Positions 12,793 to 24,950 of a stretch of DNA of 64,000 bases are shown here, piece after piece. This stretch comes from Stercorarius parasiticus. Its lineage: Eukaryota > Chordata > Aves > Charadriiformes > Stercorariidae. The notes under the pieces were generated by a model that did no database searches, was not told the origin of the DNA, and saw only the letters and a program-made list of their open reading frames with translations. The position numbers and the translations under genes are program-made. The stretch covers positions 1 to 64,000 of the forward strand of contig VWZL01002830.1 in the NCBI GenBank assembly GCA_013396915.1, read 5' to 3'. Numbering within the stretch: position 1 is the first letter of the stretch; the number at the start of each line of letters is the position of its first letter.

Positions 12793-13038
12793 TTGTTTAT
12801 TCTCAAGAAAAGAAGCCTAAGAGGAGATCTTATCACTCTCTACAACTACTTGAAAGGAGGTTGGAACGAGGTGGGGGTCCGTCTCTACTCACAAGTAACA
12901 GCTGATAAGACAAGACGAAATGGCCTCAGGTTGCACCATGGGAGGTTTAGATTGGATATTAGGAAAAAATTCTTCACTGAAAGGGTTGTTGGGATTGGAA
13001 CGGGCTTCACAGGGAAGTGGTTGAGTCGACATCCCTGA
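12793..13038 (+). pseudogene. CR1 ORF2 relic: C-terminal region
   Basis: An 81-codon open stretch with [20 protein letters not shown], then [20 protein letters not shown], typical of the conserved C-terminal domain of CR1 ORF2. The frame is lost near residue 68, where HWNRLP would be expected. The remaining 130 bases to 13170 are the degraded end of the ORF and the 3' untranslated region. Confidence 0.88.
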
Positions 13039-13170
13039 AGGTATTTAAAGACATGTAGATGCAGTGCTGAGAGACATGGTTTAGTGGTAACTTGGCAGTG
13101 CTAGGTTAACTGTTGGATTTGATGATCTTAAAAGTCTCTTCCAAACAAAACGATTCTATCATTCTGTAAT

Positions 13171-16100
13171 TTTTACTTTTCCCTTGTGATTGCAGACACT
13201 TACTTAGGGACTAGGGAGGCTGACTGAGGGATTTGAGTTTCTGGGTATGCTGTGGCACATACAAGCTGCTACTTCTAGATGCAGTGGATTGTTCTCCTTC
13301 AATGAAAGAGAGAAACCTGTCTCCTAACTTAGGCATTTTAGTAGTGTCTAACTAGCTAGCTAAGTGGGTGACATAAATATCTTTGCATTTTATTTTTCTC
13401 ATATGCAAAATGAAACTAATGTACTTATTCATAATACATTTATGGAATAAATTTATGTTTTTGTCCAAAAGAAACCACTGCTGTTCATCTGCAAATGAAC
13501 TTTAGATCAGTATAGTTGCCAAACACATACATAATAGTCCAAATTTCTGATTTTGCCCGAAAACACTAAGTTGTCTGTTTACATGCAAATACAGGATGAA
13601 AGCTAAGGTATGGTTAGCATTAATGATGAACATTATGTTCAATTCCCAGGCTATATATACACTGAAGCTTTTTTTCATTTATCCTCAGCACTCAAAGAAA
13701 TAATAACAGACTTTTTTTGCACTGAGGTGTTTTATATATGAACCAGTTTTTAAATATATTTATATACAAAATTATTTCAATATTATCAAAAATGGTCTGT
13801 TGTCATCATAGTTATTGTGAATAAGCAGCTCACTATTCATTACTGGTATGAGGCATTTTAAATTGCATGCTCAATTTCAACAGTATTTGAAAAAAAGGAA
13901 TGTCCTTGTGAATTAAGTTTGGATTCAGTGATCCATCTTGCTGTTCTTTTGTTCAGAACATTCATAGGAAAAAGAGCAGACTAGCTCTTTTTGTTTGTTT
14001 GTTTATTGCCTACATAGGTTTAGAGCAAATTTATTACGGGATGTCTGAAGTTCCTTAGTGAATCTCAAGGTAATCTCCTCTCTAATGCATTTATACAGTA
14101 GCTATTTAATCTTCTTTATGGAGAGGACAGAATGACCTTATTCTTTACTTTTCCTAATAAAACTTCTTATGGTTCAGAATTTCAATTAGGTGGAAAATGA
14201 ATTTCGCCTTACTGAAAAACAAAAACATGGAAACGTCTCTGAGGTAGGAAGAACATTTTCCTCCTAAACTTTAACTGAAAAATAAAAAGTAATTTTGTTT
14301 TAATGATTAATCTCTTGCCATTCTAGAGTTATTTTCTGGCAATGATTTGCCTATAATGCAGAAAATTATGTCTATCTTTTCCAGTTGATTAATTCAGAGG
14401 TCTTAAAAACAAAGGTATGTATAGTAAGGCTGCGATGTAGAAATATGTCCTGAAGTCCATTTTCATCAAATAATTTATTTTATTCACTGACTTTAACTGC
14501 TCGGCGTTGTGTCTAGTTTTGCTTTTAAAATGACAGACACTGTCAACATTTGTATTAAATCCCTCTCTGTGAAGAGACAAAAGGGTCTATTTTGACAGGG
14601 TCTCAAAAATACAGAATGATTTCAAGAAAAATCCTTACAGACAGAAAAATATATTTCAGGTGAATCACTGCTAGTGTTTTTGACAGATAAAAAATCCCAA
14701 CTTTGGTTACTGCTTCACCTTCAGCAATAGTAGCATTAATGCGCACATTAATCTGCACAATGCTCCAGGAGATGCCAGAATTTTAAGCATCATATTATTT
14801 ACCCTAACTTACAGGATGTTTAGAGTAGAAGTACTTGTGTATCTTTATATATAGCTCTCTCTATCCAAACAAATTGTTTTAATCATCATCAGTCCAGTTG
14901 ACTTGTTTGGAACTACGATAATTTAGTTATAGTGCATGTGCCTCTCCACATTTGTATATCATGTGTGTGTGTACACATACCTATTTGTGTGAGTGGAGCA
15001 TACACACAGAAGAAGTGAATAGAAGTAACAGTAATAGAAGTAACTTCTTTAGTAAAAGGCAGACATATCTGCACAGTTTTGCAAATGCTGGATGTTGCAA
15101 CACTGCTTGACAAAGAATCAAGTACTCTTCACTCGTGTTCAATCTTTAATTTCAAGAAACCCTTCTTTTTTACGTGCTGTGATACACAAAACGAAGGGGA
15201 ATATGTCATTGTTTGGGTAAACAGTACATTACACAAGTAAATTATAAACTTACCCTCCAATATTTCAAAGATCCCCACAACAACCCTTATTCTTTAAAAT
15301 CTGATCTTATTATTTCCACAAAGAAGACATGGCAGGTCTGTTCAGTACAGCTACAAAATCATAGGTCTGTTTAGTCTGCGGTGGAAAAATATACACAGAT
15401 AGGCCGAGATCACTGGTATTTCCAAATCCTGAATTAAAGATGGCAATGTTAAAACTAGAACTAAAACACATAGATACATTTCAGTTGGTGGCATTCATCA
15501 TTCTTTCAAAAGCACAACATAGGACTTCAGCTTAGAGAGGGCTAAGTTACTTCTGAAATCTTCTTTATCTCAAAGTCTGTCAGAAATATTACAATGTTAT
15601 TTTAATCAATATTAAGAGGTCATTACATTAGTATGGACAAAATTGACTAGAACACAACACTAGAATTCAACAACTCAACATATTCAGCAACTGAATGGGA
15701 TTATTCAGCTCCCCCATTTATCTCAGCATTCCCTGTTATGGCCTGTTTTGTTGGAAATGATGGTTAGTGGCATCTCCAATGCTTGAACTAGGAAAAATCA
15801 CTCTTGGTGAAGACAATTATTCTGTCTTCAGACAAAACAATGCAGCTACAGTGTTTTACCTAATGGACAGAAAGACAAGGGATTCTAAAAACCTTAGATA
15901 TAATCTTTAGTAGATTTGGGAGGATTTTACTCCTAGTCGGTATAAAAGTAGATTTAAAGTTTTTTTTATACAATGAGTAAAAACACAAACCATGCAGGAA
16001 ACTTACAAATGATTGAAGTTTTTCAGTTTGAGAGTAGTATTTCTTCATCACATAAATACTATTTATGCTGCATTGAAGGAACAATATTCAGATCAATTAT

Positions 16101-18796
16101 CAGACAGTTGTTTATAATAAATATGGATAAAAGACCCTTTGTGGTTTTTTTATCTGCATATATCTGGTTTCTTAACAATTTCTTTGCCATTTTAAATTTT
16201 TCAGAATCGATTAAGCACAGATAATCAGACTTCACAAACACACAGTATTGAGTTGGATCAAGGGAATTTATCCCTTGACATGAATTAACTTTACTAGAAT
16301 GTGTAAATGAGTAGAGAGTGGAAAGTCTTATCTCTGTAGTTGTTCTAATTAGGCAGTGACATTTAATATTACAAGAATTTGAGATAGCGGAAAAGACAAA
16401 TAATTGCACTCATGTTACTATGCTTGCTAAACATGAATATTAATGTTTGTTGACATATTTCAGAGTGATTCTAAGCAAGGTTTTCTGTAGTCATTCGGAA
16501 TGTGACTATTAATAATATTGTAGCTGGACTAGTGGTGTTTGCCATATGTTGGTTAAATTGTTAAGACTATAATTAGGCCAACAATAAATCCTTGGATCTT
16601 CAGTTATGTAAGGTCTGTTCCTTTTCGCCCATAATTACATTCTGAGTTAACATTTAAAAACACCTAACAACAAGGTGCGCAGCAGTTTGTATATTTCCTT
16701 GTTGAATTATATTTAAATGGATACAAAAATACATAAACGCAGTCATTAATTGGTGGGGGGAGTGTTGGAAAGTGAAATGAATAGAGGTACTCTTGAGACC
16801 TTGACATTAATTTGGATTACTTCATTCACTTCTGTGACTTGAAAATTGACCAGTGATTTCTAAATTACCAGACATTTACACTATTGACCTAGGCGTTTTG
16901 ACAGGGCTTGAGTGGGGTTTCACATACACAAAAGAAGTTTTCATTTCAAAGGGGATAGAAAAGGTGTTTTGTTGTTGGTTGTGGGTTGTTTTTCTTTCCC
17001 CACACAGATGACAGATAACAACACAAATGATATCAAAAGAGATCTAAGGAAGATGAAATATGATGCAATTGTTAAAGAAGAATACATTGTTGAGACCTAC
17101 AGGGGCAGGCAGTGTCTTAGCCTTCTGTTGATCAGTGAAGGAGGAGGGAAAAGCTAAAATCAAACACAAGGGTATGAAGAGGAGAGAAAAAAAGGAAAAG
17201 ACTGGACCTATGGATCCCATTTATCCAAGCCAACAGAATCCATTTTCTGTATAACAAAAGATGAAGGATACCTGAGGAAGCCCAAGGGTTTAACACTGTT
17301 AAAAAACGTAATAAACCACTGAAATTAAATATGAGCCCATACCAACGTGTATGGCTATACTTATATTGCTAAATGAAGGTCAGATATCAACCCTTGCCCT
17401 GATGCTAACTTACTTCAGCTTTTTATTTTTTATCACGCTGCTTGGCATCAGCTTTTTCCACAGGGGGATTCATCTTTGAGGAAGTTAGCTACCCATGAGA
17501 AATCCAGGGAATATGTTAACAGTTAAACCATGGATCAGGGTTTCAGTGCTAAATTCATTCCATTGTGCTTTTATTTCACTGTAAAGACATATCACGAATT
17601 GCTTGCTAAGTCATTAAGAAAAAAAAACAAACACAGAAGACCAGTAGGTAAGTAAGATGAGGTTGTAATACCCTGAGCAGAAAGTAGCTATACCATTTTC
17701 AATTGTTATGTATGTGTCATAAGGTACCTGTCACCATGAATAGGAGCTCCAGAAATTCACCTATAAACAAATGCTCCTTAAAAAGAGAAATACTCTAAGA
17801 CACATCAAAACTGTTTCAAATAGAGACTCAAATAAACTTTTAAAAGACACTTTCTTTATATAACTTATTTTTATGAAAGCGAGAAAATTCAGAAAGCTTG
17901 ACAGTTTGACTCAACATATATGCTTTGTATTATCAAATTTCTCTGGTTAGAGATTAACTTGATCACATGAGATTTTCTTCTAAGATTTTCAGTATTTTCA
18001 AATTTAGACAAGAAATATACAAACAATGTTAGAAAGCAACATATTTCCAAGAAGAATGTGTTGAAAATTTTTTATAAAAATAGATTTTTTTATATCACAA
18101 CTATGAGCTTCTTGGGTGTAAGTGTGGCTATTCTGAGAGGCATATTTTTTCTCTGTTTATTATGTACTGCTATGAAATTAATATTTTTCATTCTCTTTTA
18201 TTGCTTCATTTTTTTAAAGTAGTTCAAAATAATGAATTAAATGGGTAAAGGTTGCTTCTTCTTAACAAGTTATGACTATTTGAAGTGATGGGTCTTCCAG
18301 AATGTCAGATCTTCAATAACTGTGCTCAGACTTGAATCTGTCATCTGACTGTACTAAATTCACTGTATTTTTTCAATTAATATGAATGTATTTTGAAAAA
18401 ACAATTTAGATTTTGAGAAATCTTTCTTTTCTCCAAGCTATCAATATTTAATATTAAGTGTTTTCTTATTCTTTGAACCATTTGGCTTTTCATTACAATA
18501 TATGAAGACAGTTAGGTGGAGAGTTAGGCTAGAGTTAGGCTGGTTCATAAATGGTTAAGAAAATCCAAACTATCCAAAGAGGTCAATAGGAATTTTATAT
18601 GCAAAGGAGTTAAAACTATATGAGATGACTGCACTTGTTTCCCAAGAGATACCATTACTGTAGTGGAGTAAGTCTTACATAGAAAAAGTGTATATGATAT
18701 ATAGCTAGATGTCTAGCATAGTCTAATTGACCAGATGCCCTCCATAATAAAAAGGGAGAGAGAGAGTTACGGTTAACTTTTAAAGAGCTAATGTTA
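13171..18796. other. AT-rich non-coding DNA, longest quiet stretch of the left half
   Basis: No transposon, exon or RNA gene was recognised in 5.6 kb. Only short simple runs (for example gtttgtttgtttg near 13998, and gtgtgtgtgt near 14962) and an 11-base tandem duplication of agagttaggct near 18520 stand out. Confidence 0.6.
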
Positions 18797-19160
18797 AATT
18801 GCATAATCCCATGCACCAGTACAGGTTGGGGGCTGACCTGCTGGAGAACAGCTCTGTGGAAAGAGACCTGGGAGTCCTGGTGGACAACAGGATGACCATG
18901 AGCCAGCAATCTGACCTCATGGCCAAGAAGGCCAATGGCATCCTGGGGTCCATCAAGAAGAGTGTGGCAAGCAGGTCAAGGGAGGTCATCCTCCCCCTCT
19001 ACTCTGCCCTGGTGAGGCTGCATCTGGAGTACTGTGTCCAGTTCTGGGCTCCCCTGCTCAAGGACAAGGAACTACTGGAGAGGGTACAGCAAAGGGCTAC
19101 AAAGATGATTAGGGGACTAGAACACCTCTCTTATGAGGAAAGGCTGAGGGACTTGGGTCC
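18797..19160 (+). mobile_element. CR1 internal fragment (ORF2 thumb region), lacking both ends
   Basis: An open frame of 133 residues from 18799, of which about 120 are CR1 ORF2: [72 protein letters not shown] and [18 protein letters not shown]. It has no internal stop. Similarity starts abruptly at 18797 and ends abruptly near 19160, well before the usual CR1 3' end. CR1 insertions are normally 5'-truncated but keep the 3' end, so the missing 3' part implies a later deletion or rearrangement. It is closely similar in sequence to the minus-strand copy at 46974-47716. The open frame is a relic, not a gene. Confidence 0.93.
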
Positions 19161-20801
19161 CTCAAGTTATATGTGGGGGCTTGTAAGTTCAATGGTGTAG
19201 GAGCATTTGCTTTGGCAAAAGAAGAGGTCTTAGTCTTCTATCAGAGATTCTACAATGCAAAGCATAAATTTGAGATTTCTAAGAATGATGGCAAAAGCTC
19301 ATAAACAACTGAAGAAAGACACATTGATAGAATTAGATGACTTGAAGAAAAAGAGGGTGGAGACATTGTATTTTAATATTATATAACATAATATGAAAGT
19401 CTTATTCTTTGTGTCCTTGTACTGATAATAACAAACCAGCTTTCCTTTATTCTTTCTAGTAAAATATTTTAATAGGTCTCTGTTAGAAATGGAGTTTATA
19501 TATTTGGAGAGTACTGCAACTGAAATGTGATTTACCTTCTTTCCTAGCATAAACCTCAGCCTAAAACAAATATATCTAACAAAACAAAATAACAACAAAC
19601 CACTTCTGTTTTCTTTTTCACAGTAGTCCCTTCAACTCCCCATTCTTAAAAAGAAAACACTACATGTTTCACTCAAATTTTTCAGCTTTTTACTATAATG
19701 CTCTGAATTTAGCTAAACAAATATACATGTAATAAATTAGTCAGGTAAAATATACCTTTATTAACTGTTTATCTCTTTGAAAGCAGCAGCAACCTTGGCC
19801 TTGGCAGCTTCTCCATATAGTACTGCAACATTACGAACAGAAGATAAACACTTTTGCTGCCAAAACATCACTTTTAGTGATTTGTAGATGTAACATTAGC
19901 TGAAAGGTTTGTGTTTGTGTTATGTGGTCTGCCATCATGATATCGAGATACAACACAGGTAACCTTCAGATGTATCTTCATAAAATCTTTTATAGCTATC
20001 CAGACTTAGAAATTTTTAATACAGGTGGATAGATATCATTGCTTACAACATAATTTCAGTTGGGACAGAGGAAAGTACTTAGAAAAAGACTTCTTATTTA
20101 TAATCTTTATTCTTTCAGGCACTAAAAATTTATTTCCTGTCATGTTGTTATGAAATTGTGTTCTTTATCTTCAGTTGCTTACTTTGTCAATTTTGGAGGA
20201 GACTAGTGTGTTGGACTAACAGAATTCTTATGTTTATTTCCAATACATTTTGATTTTATCCTAATCTAAGTGGGTCAATGTTTGTTCAGAATTGTGAAAA
20301 AATGCATCAAATTTATATGCATATAATCCATGTGTGGTTGCATACATGCTGGTCTTATCGGGGCATTGTACTTAATTTTTATTTTTTTTGAAAATTTTTA
20401 GTCCTTAGTTGTTTAACTGGTAAAAGTAATCCTTAAATTATAGTGATTTCACCCATCACTAATATTTATAAATTAGATCCTATTTTCTTCATAAATCACT
20501 TGATTCTCACATCTCTTAAAAAAAAAAAAAAGAATTAACTCTCTGGTGTCTAAATATTACAATCTGCTTGCATTTGCATTGCTATGTTTTTAAAACCAAA
20601 ATGAGTAAGCCCACAGTTTATCACACAAGTTTATGTCACAAGTATGAGGCAAGAAACCACGGCTGTGTTTTTCTTGAAGTGTTTGTGTGAAATTAATTAT
20701 CATATTCAATTATATATGTTGTCCACTATAAGGTCATCACGATCAAAAAAGAAAAGATACACATAAAACCTGTCTCTATGTCATCTCAGTTAAACAACCA
20801 T

Positions 20802-20874
20802 TTTTCACTACCTCTCTCTCCTTTTCATGGTATTTTTTCACTATCTCTCTCTCCTTTTCATGGTATTTTTTCAC
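20802..20874. repeat. 33-bp tandem duplication with partial third unit
   Basis: Units at 20802-20834 and 20835-20867, each containing ctctctctccttttcatgg, differ at one base. A partial third unit (ttttcac) follows. The event is recent, judging by the near-identity. Confidence 0.92.
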
Positions 20875-22034
20875 AACTTTGCTGAACATGGTTACCTGAA
20901 TCAATGGTATTTAAGTCTCTGTTTTTCAAGGCCTTTAATGTTCCTACTCCATGGAACAGAAACTATAATTCCTATTCTTAAAACAAAGTAATACTTGTTA
21001 ATGTGACACAATACTCCATTTGAAGTTGTTTCTTTGATTTTTCTTTCTCTTTTACTGTTTCATCTTAATCCCTGTCGCCTCTGAACTTTAATTGTTATAT
21101 CTTACCTTTTATTTTACAGTCTTGGTTGTAGAAAAAGTTTCTCAGATAAAAATTAGAGACTGAAGTTGTGAACTGTCAAGACTTATTTCTTTGTCTATTG
21201 CCTAAGGACAAATGTATTGTGCGGTATAGAGCCTGCTAAGAAACTTAGTTAATGTTTAAGTGTATAAATGCCACTGGATATTAAAACAATCCTCATAACT
21301 GTAATGTCCATGGAGTTCTGGAAAAAACTTACAGTAAAACAGTCTATTGGTCTTCCAAATGGAGTTTGCTATGTTCATGAAGGGCAAGAAACAAGAACTG
21401 GTGCTTGAAAGCATATCTATAAAGTTGTGTTCCTATGTCTCCAATAAAAACAATGGAGGATATTAAATATCTATTTCTTCTGTAAAAAAAATACTTCCCA
21501 CCACATACCCAACAAATGAATAACCATACCTATTAATCGCTCTGAATTTTTTTCCCCTACTCAAGGGTTTTTTTAAATCTAAAATCCCTCCAAATTTTGA
21601 AAAGTTGAATCTATCAGACTTGTTAGCTGCTACTGAAAATTTAAGCATTGGTACCTTTCCTGAATTCACACACTGTCCTTTTTTGGGATCCAAATAGTTG
21701 TATTAATTCATACCTTCAAGTGTTATGATATTAATGTGCACTGCCTTTTATTTTTTTTTTTTTTTCTCCAGTCTAAGTGTAATGCTAAACTGTAGTATTA
21801 TTCTTGCAGGTGAAATTAGTTGAATTTTAATTGAGCTATTTCAGGACACTAATTTTTAACAAATAATACAAGTTTGAGATCAAATTAATATGCTTTAAAA
21901 CAAACCCTGCTTGGAAATAAAGTCATCATTTTTTTTATTGTCTTGCATTGTGGTAGACATGCATATGGTACCTTATAATGTTATTTTATATTAATAAGAA
22001 ATAGCTGATTATAGATACAATCTGTCTCACAAAG

Positions 22035-22090
22035 AGAAAAATAAAGCAAAATAAAATAAAATAAAGAATAAAACGAATAAAGCAAAAAAA
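22035..22090. repeat. AAAAT-type microsatellite
   Basis: Degenerate repeats of aaaata and aataa across about 55 bases. Confidence 0.88.
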
Positions 22091-22410
22091 TCTGTATGTA
22101 AATACATTTTAAAGTGGAAAAATACATCACATATGAGGCATTTTTTTATGTGGAAAGTTTGAGCTAAATTTTGATAGTACTAGTCAGAATTCTGTAGGAT
22201 CAAGATCAGAAGTAGAGGCATCATGCTACATGCTGGAGCGGAGTACTCTAGTGTCACCATTTCCAGTGTGAGACTGCTTCGCAGAGCTGACCTAAGGACA
22301 TTTCTCAGAAGGCACTGCAGCTTCGCAAAATGCACTTGCTTTATGATCTAGATACATATACCATCTTTCTGGTGAGATAAGTTTTCCTCTACTTGGCTAT
22401 GTTGTCTGCC

Positions 22411-22474
22411 TGCTCTCAGTAAATGAATTGCAAAAAAAGTTTAGTGCTCTCAATAAAAGAATTGCAAAAAAAAG
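22411..22474. repeat. 34-bp tandem duplication
   Basis: tgctctcagtaaatgaattg at 22411 recurs as tgctctcaataaaagaattg at 22445, each followed by a run of A. Confidence 0.88.
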
Positions 22475-23047
22475 GAAAAAAAAATATGCTCCCCAAGCAG
22501 GACAGATAAAAGAAGGAAAAAGAAGTTTTGCAGGAGATCATCTATTTTGTTTAACAACAAAAGGAATCATATTTCAGTAAGAGTGGTAGCAGACAGCTCA
22601 AGAGATGTAAATAAATAGAGATTTTCCTGTTCCTTTTTACAATGCTTTCAAAGTGCAGATTGGAAATTCCTAACTCAGAAATTTGCTATTCATCTTGCAT
22701 AAACCCCGATTCAGAATATGTGCATGTACACTTCCATTTTTTTTCCTTGTATGAAAGCCTGGTAAAACTCAGAAAAACAGCAGCTAGCACAATAGGAAAC
22801 GGACCTTCGTTGGAACTAACATTCAGGAGAGTTTTATGATGATCATCAAAGAATTAATAGCAACAAAGGTGACTGTGAATAACACGAGTTCCTATACTCC
22901 ATGTAGCATTTCTATTTCGTTTTAATCCTATGCACCTTCATTTGTATATAGGAAATGCTGCAGATCCACCAATCCAAACTCACTCCTTCCACATTAGTAC
23001 AGAGAAAAAATAAAGGTCTGGAGCCTGTAAATTTGGAAAGTTAGAAA

Positions 23048-23112
23048 TTTCTTTTTACTTTCTTTTTTTTCCCCACTTTTCTTTTTCCCTTTTTTTTTTT
23101 TTCTTTTCCTTT
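23048..23112. repeat. Polypyrimidine (T/C) tract
   Basis: About 65 bases of almost pure T and C on the plus strand, with a few A. Confidence 0.9.
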
Positions 23113-23199
23113 AGAGAGCATTTAGGCATTAGAGCACTTGAGCACCTGAAGAATAGTCCTGATCTACATAGAGCAAAAGGGTACTCTTCTGTATGCGAG

Positions 23200-23756
23200 T
23201 GTCCTGGTTTGCAGCAGAGCAGAGACAACTTTCTGTTCAGTAAGGGAGGCTCTTGCTGATACTTGTTGCTGTGGCAACTAGGGTCAGCTGACTTGGTTGT
23301 TTACCCCGTGGAGCCTGTGGGGAGGAGTTGACAGATCAGGTGACCCTAACTGACCAATAGGGTATTCCAGCCCATCTGCCATGCTCAGTATAAAAGCTGA
23401 GGGATCAAAGGGGTGGGCATCTTTATTGGCTCTTTTCAATGATTGGTGTCTGAGGAGGACCCTGTCTGTTTGTCTGCCTTGAATCCCTATCTGTGTGTTC
23501 CTGAATCTGGATCCAGAATCCGGTTCCCATTCATCGCTGAGTACGGTCTGGGACTTCCCTAGGGCCCGCCAGTGACATCTCCCTGGGAGTTTGAAATGGA
23601 TTAGTGTATATTGTATTTATTTTATTATTAATATTTCATTAATGTAGTTTAGTTTTTTTCTAAACTCATAAATCTCTTTCTCTCTCTCCTTGGAGTGAGA
23701 GGTGGTGGAGAGTATCTGTCATCTTGTCATTGGCCAACCCGGCCCAAGCCATGACA
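23200..23756 (+). mobile_element. Solo LTR, avian ERVL type
   Basis: The segment starts tgtcctggtttgcag and ends caagccatgaca, giving TG...CA ends and a length of 557 bases. It contains a CCAAT box (23354-23358) and a TATA box (23389-23395) in the order and orientation of an LTR promoter. The block gaccaatagggtattcca is one I recognise from a common avian ERVL LTR. The 5-base flanks (gcgag and atggg) do not match, so the target duplication is decayed or an end is slightly off. No retroviral coding sequence lies on either side, so this is a solo LTR. Confidence 0.8.
23389..23395 (+). promoter_or_regulatory. TATA box of the solo LTR
   Basis: TATAAAA lies 31 bases after a CCAAT box (23354-23358) within the LTR, the usual layout of a retroviral U3 promoter. 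Activity is not implied. Confidence 0.55.
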
Positions 23757-24309
23757 ATGGGCATGAATGAAAGCCAAATGCAAAGCAGTTGAGAACCAAT
23801 TCCAAGCATGAATTGCAGCTTTCTAATGGAGGTAATGGTAGAATAGCCATGTATACTCTCAAAATCCAGTCCTTCCAACTCTTTCTTGATTACTTCCCAT
23901 ATTCTCCTGGGCTATTATCAGTCCCCATACAGACTTCTGCACTATTGAGATAAAAGACTTCTCCTTTCGTTCTTTGGAATGTGGATCTAAGTGTCTGTGT
24001 GTATGGAGGTTTTAATTTTCAATTTCAGGAAGGTATTAGGGTGATATTTGGTTGCCTGACCTGAAATTTTCTCTGGATAGCATAAAACCAAAAATTTTAA
24101 TTTCTGCCTTACCTATGATAGTATGGATTTAAAGTGAATTTTATAGTGTTATTATTATGGCATGGTAGCATTACCATGTACATAATTTAAAGATGAGTAA
24201 AATTCAAGCTTTATTTTACACCAAAATGGACTAGAAAGTTAGTAAAAGTCAGAATACACTGTATGGTGTAGCCACACGTAAGTGTGTGGCTTGCTTCACC
24301 TATTTCCCT
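23757..24309. other. Non-coding spacer between LTR and CR1
   Basis: No family was recognised. A small inverted repeat (GCCACAC against GTGTGGC) lies at 24271-24290, next to the likely 3' limit of the CR1 fragment. Confidence 0.5.
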
Positions 24310-24950
24310 TACCTTTAAAGGGGATAAACTGTTTTTGTGTTTCCAGGAGAGCGTTCTTGAAAAAATCCCAGCGCTCACTAACTCACTCCTTTATCCTCCA
24401 TGGAAGCTTTCCATGGAAACCCTCCCAATTGAACTCTGAGTAAGGTGAAGTTTGCTCTTCTTAAACCTAAAACCTTTGTCTTAGAGCTAACCTTCAGACT
24501 GCTCAGGAGGATCCCATACTCGAAAATATTGTGATCACTGCAGCCAAGGCTATCATTAACCAAGATATCACAAAGCAGGTTTTCTTAGTTTGTAAGTAAC
24601 ACGTCCAGCAGGGCCTCATTCCTGGTTGGTGCATCTAACATTTGTATAAGGATGCAGTCCTCTATGCTTGCCAGGAACTTGATAGATGACATGTGAGCTG
24701 CTGTACTGTTCTTTCAACAAACGTCTGGGCCATTGAAGTCACTTATAAGAACCAGGTTCTGTTGACCCGAGGCTTGCTTAAGTGACCCAAATATTATTTC
24801 GTTGCACTTATTGTCTTGGTTTGGAGGTTGGTAGCAGATGCCTACTGTAAGATTCCCTTTGGAGGCAACCCCTCTGATCTTGACCCAGAGGCATTTGATA
24901 GGGTTTCCACAATTGCTGATGATCTCTCTGCTGAGTATCTTGTAAGTTAT
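24310..24950 (-). mobile_element. Old CR1 fragment, endonuclease region
   Basis: On the minus strand, read from 24950 downward across stops and frame changes, CR1 endonuclease signatures appear in order: KCLWVKIRGVASKG, LTVGICYQPPNQD, LVLISDFNGPDVC (the GDFN motif with G changed to S), APTRNEALLDVLLTN and NDSLGCSDHNIFEYG (the conserved S-D-H catalytic motif). The only clean open frame is 24563-24378 (61 residues). Both ends fade out. Its sequence differs more from the other copies than they differ from each other, suggesting an older subfamily or insertion. The plus-strand open frame from 24816 is its shadow. Confidence 0.85.

Larger units (their letters stand above)
11485..13170 (+). mobile_element. 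CR1 retrotransposon, reverse-transcriptase half and 3' end
   Basis: A 5'-truncated CR1 of about 1.7 kb. It begins in the linker between endonuclease and reverse transcriptase (LNAFFASVFNSKTS), passes through the reverse-transcriptase domain and C-terminal region, and ends at 13170 in a degenerate CR1 tail (cgattctatcattctgtaat). The reading frame is broken at least at 12056-12060, where a run of five T shifts the frame, in two short deletions around 12200-12255, and again after about 12700. Its C-terminal part resembles the copy at 60452-61143 ([15 protein letters not shown] against [11 protein letters not shown]), so the two probably belong to one subfamily. It is inactive. Confidence 0.95.
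19161..23199. other. AT-rich non-coding DNA with small tandem duplications
   Basis: No gene or transposon was recognised. The tandem repeats at 20802, 22035 and 22411 and the pyrimidine tract at 23048 are listed separately. Confidence 0.6.
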
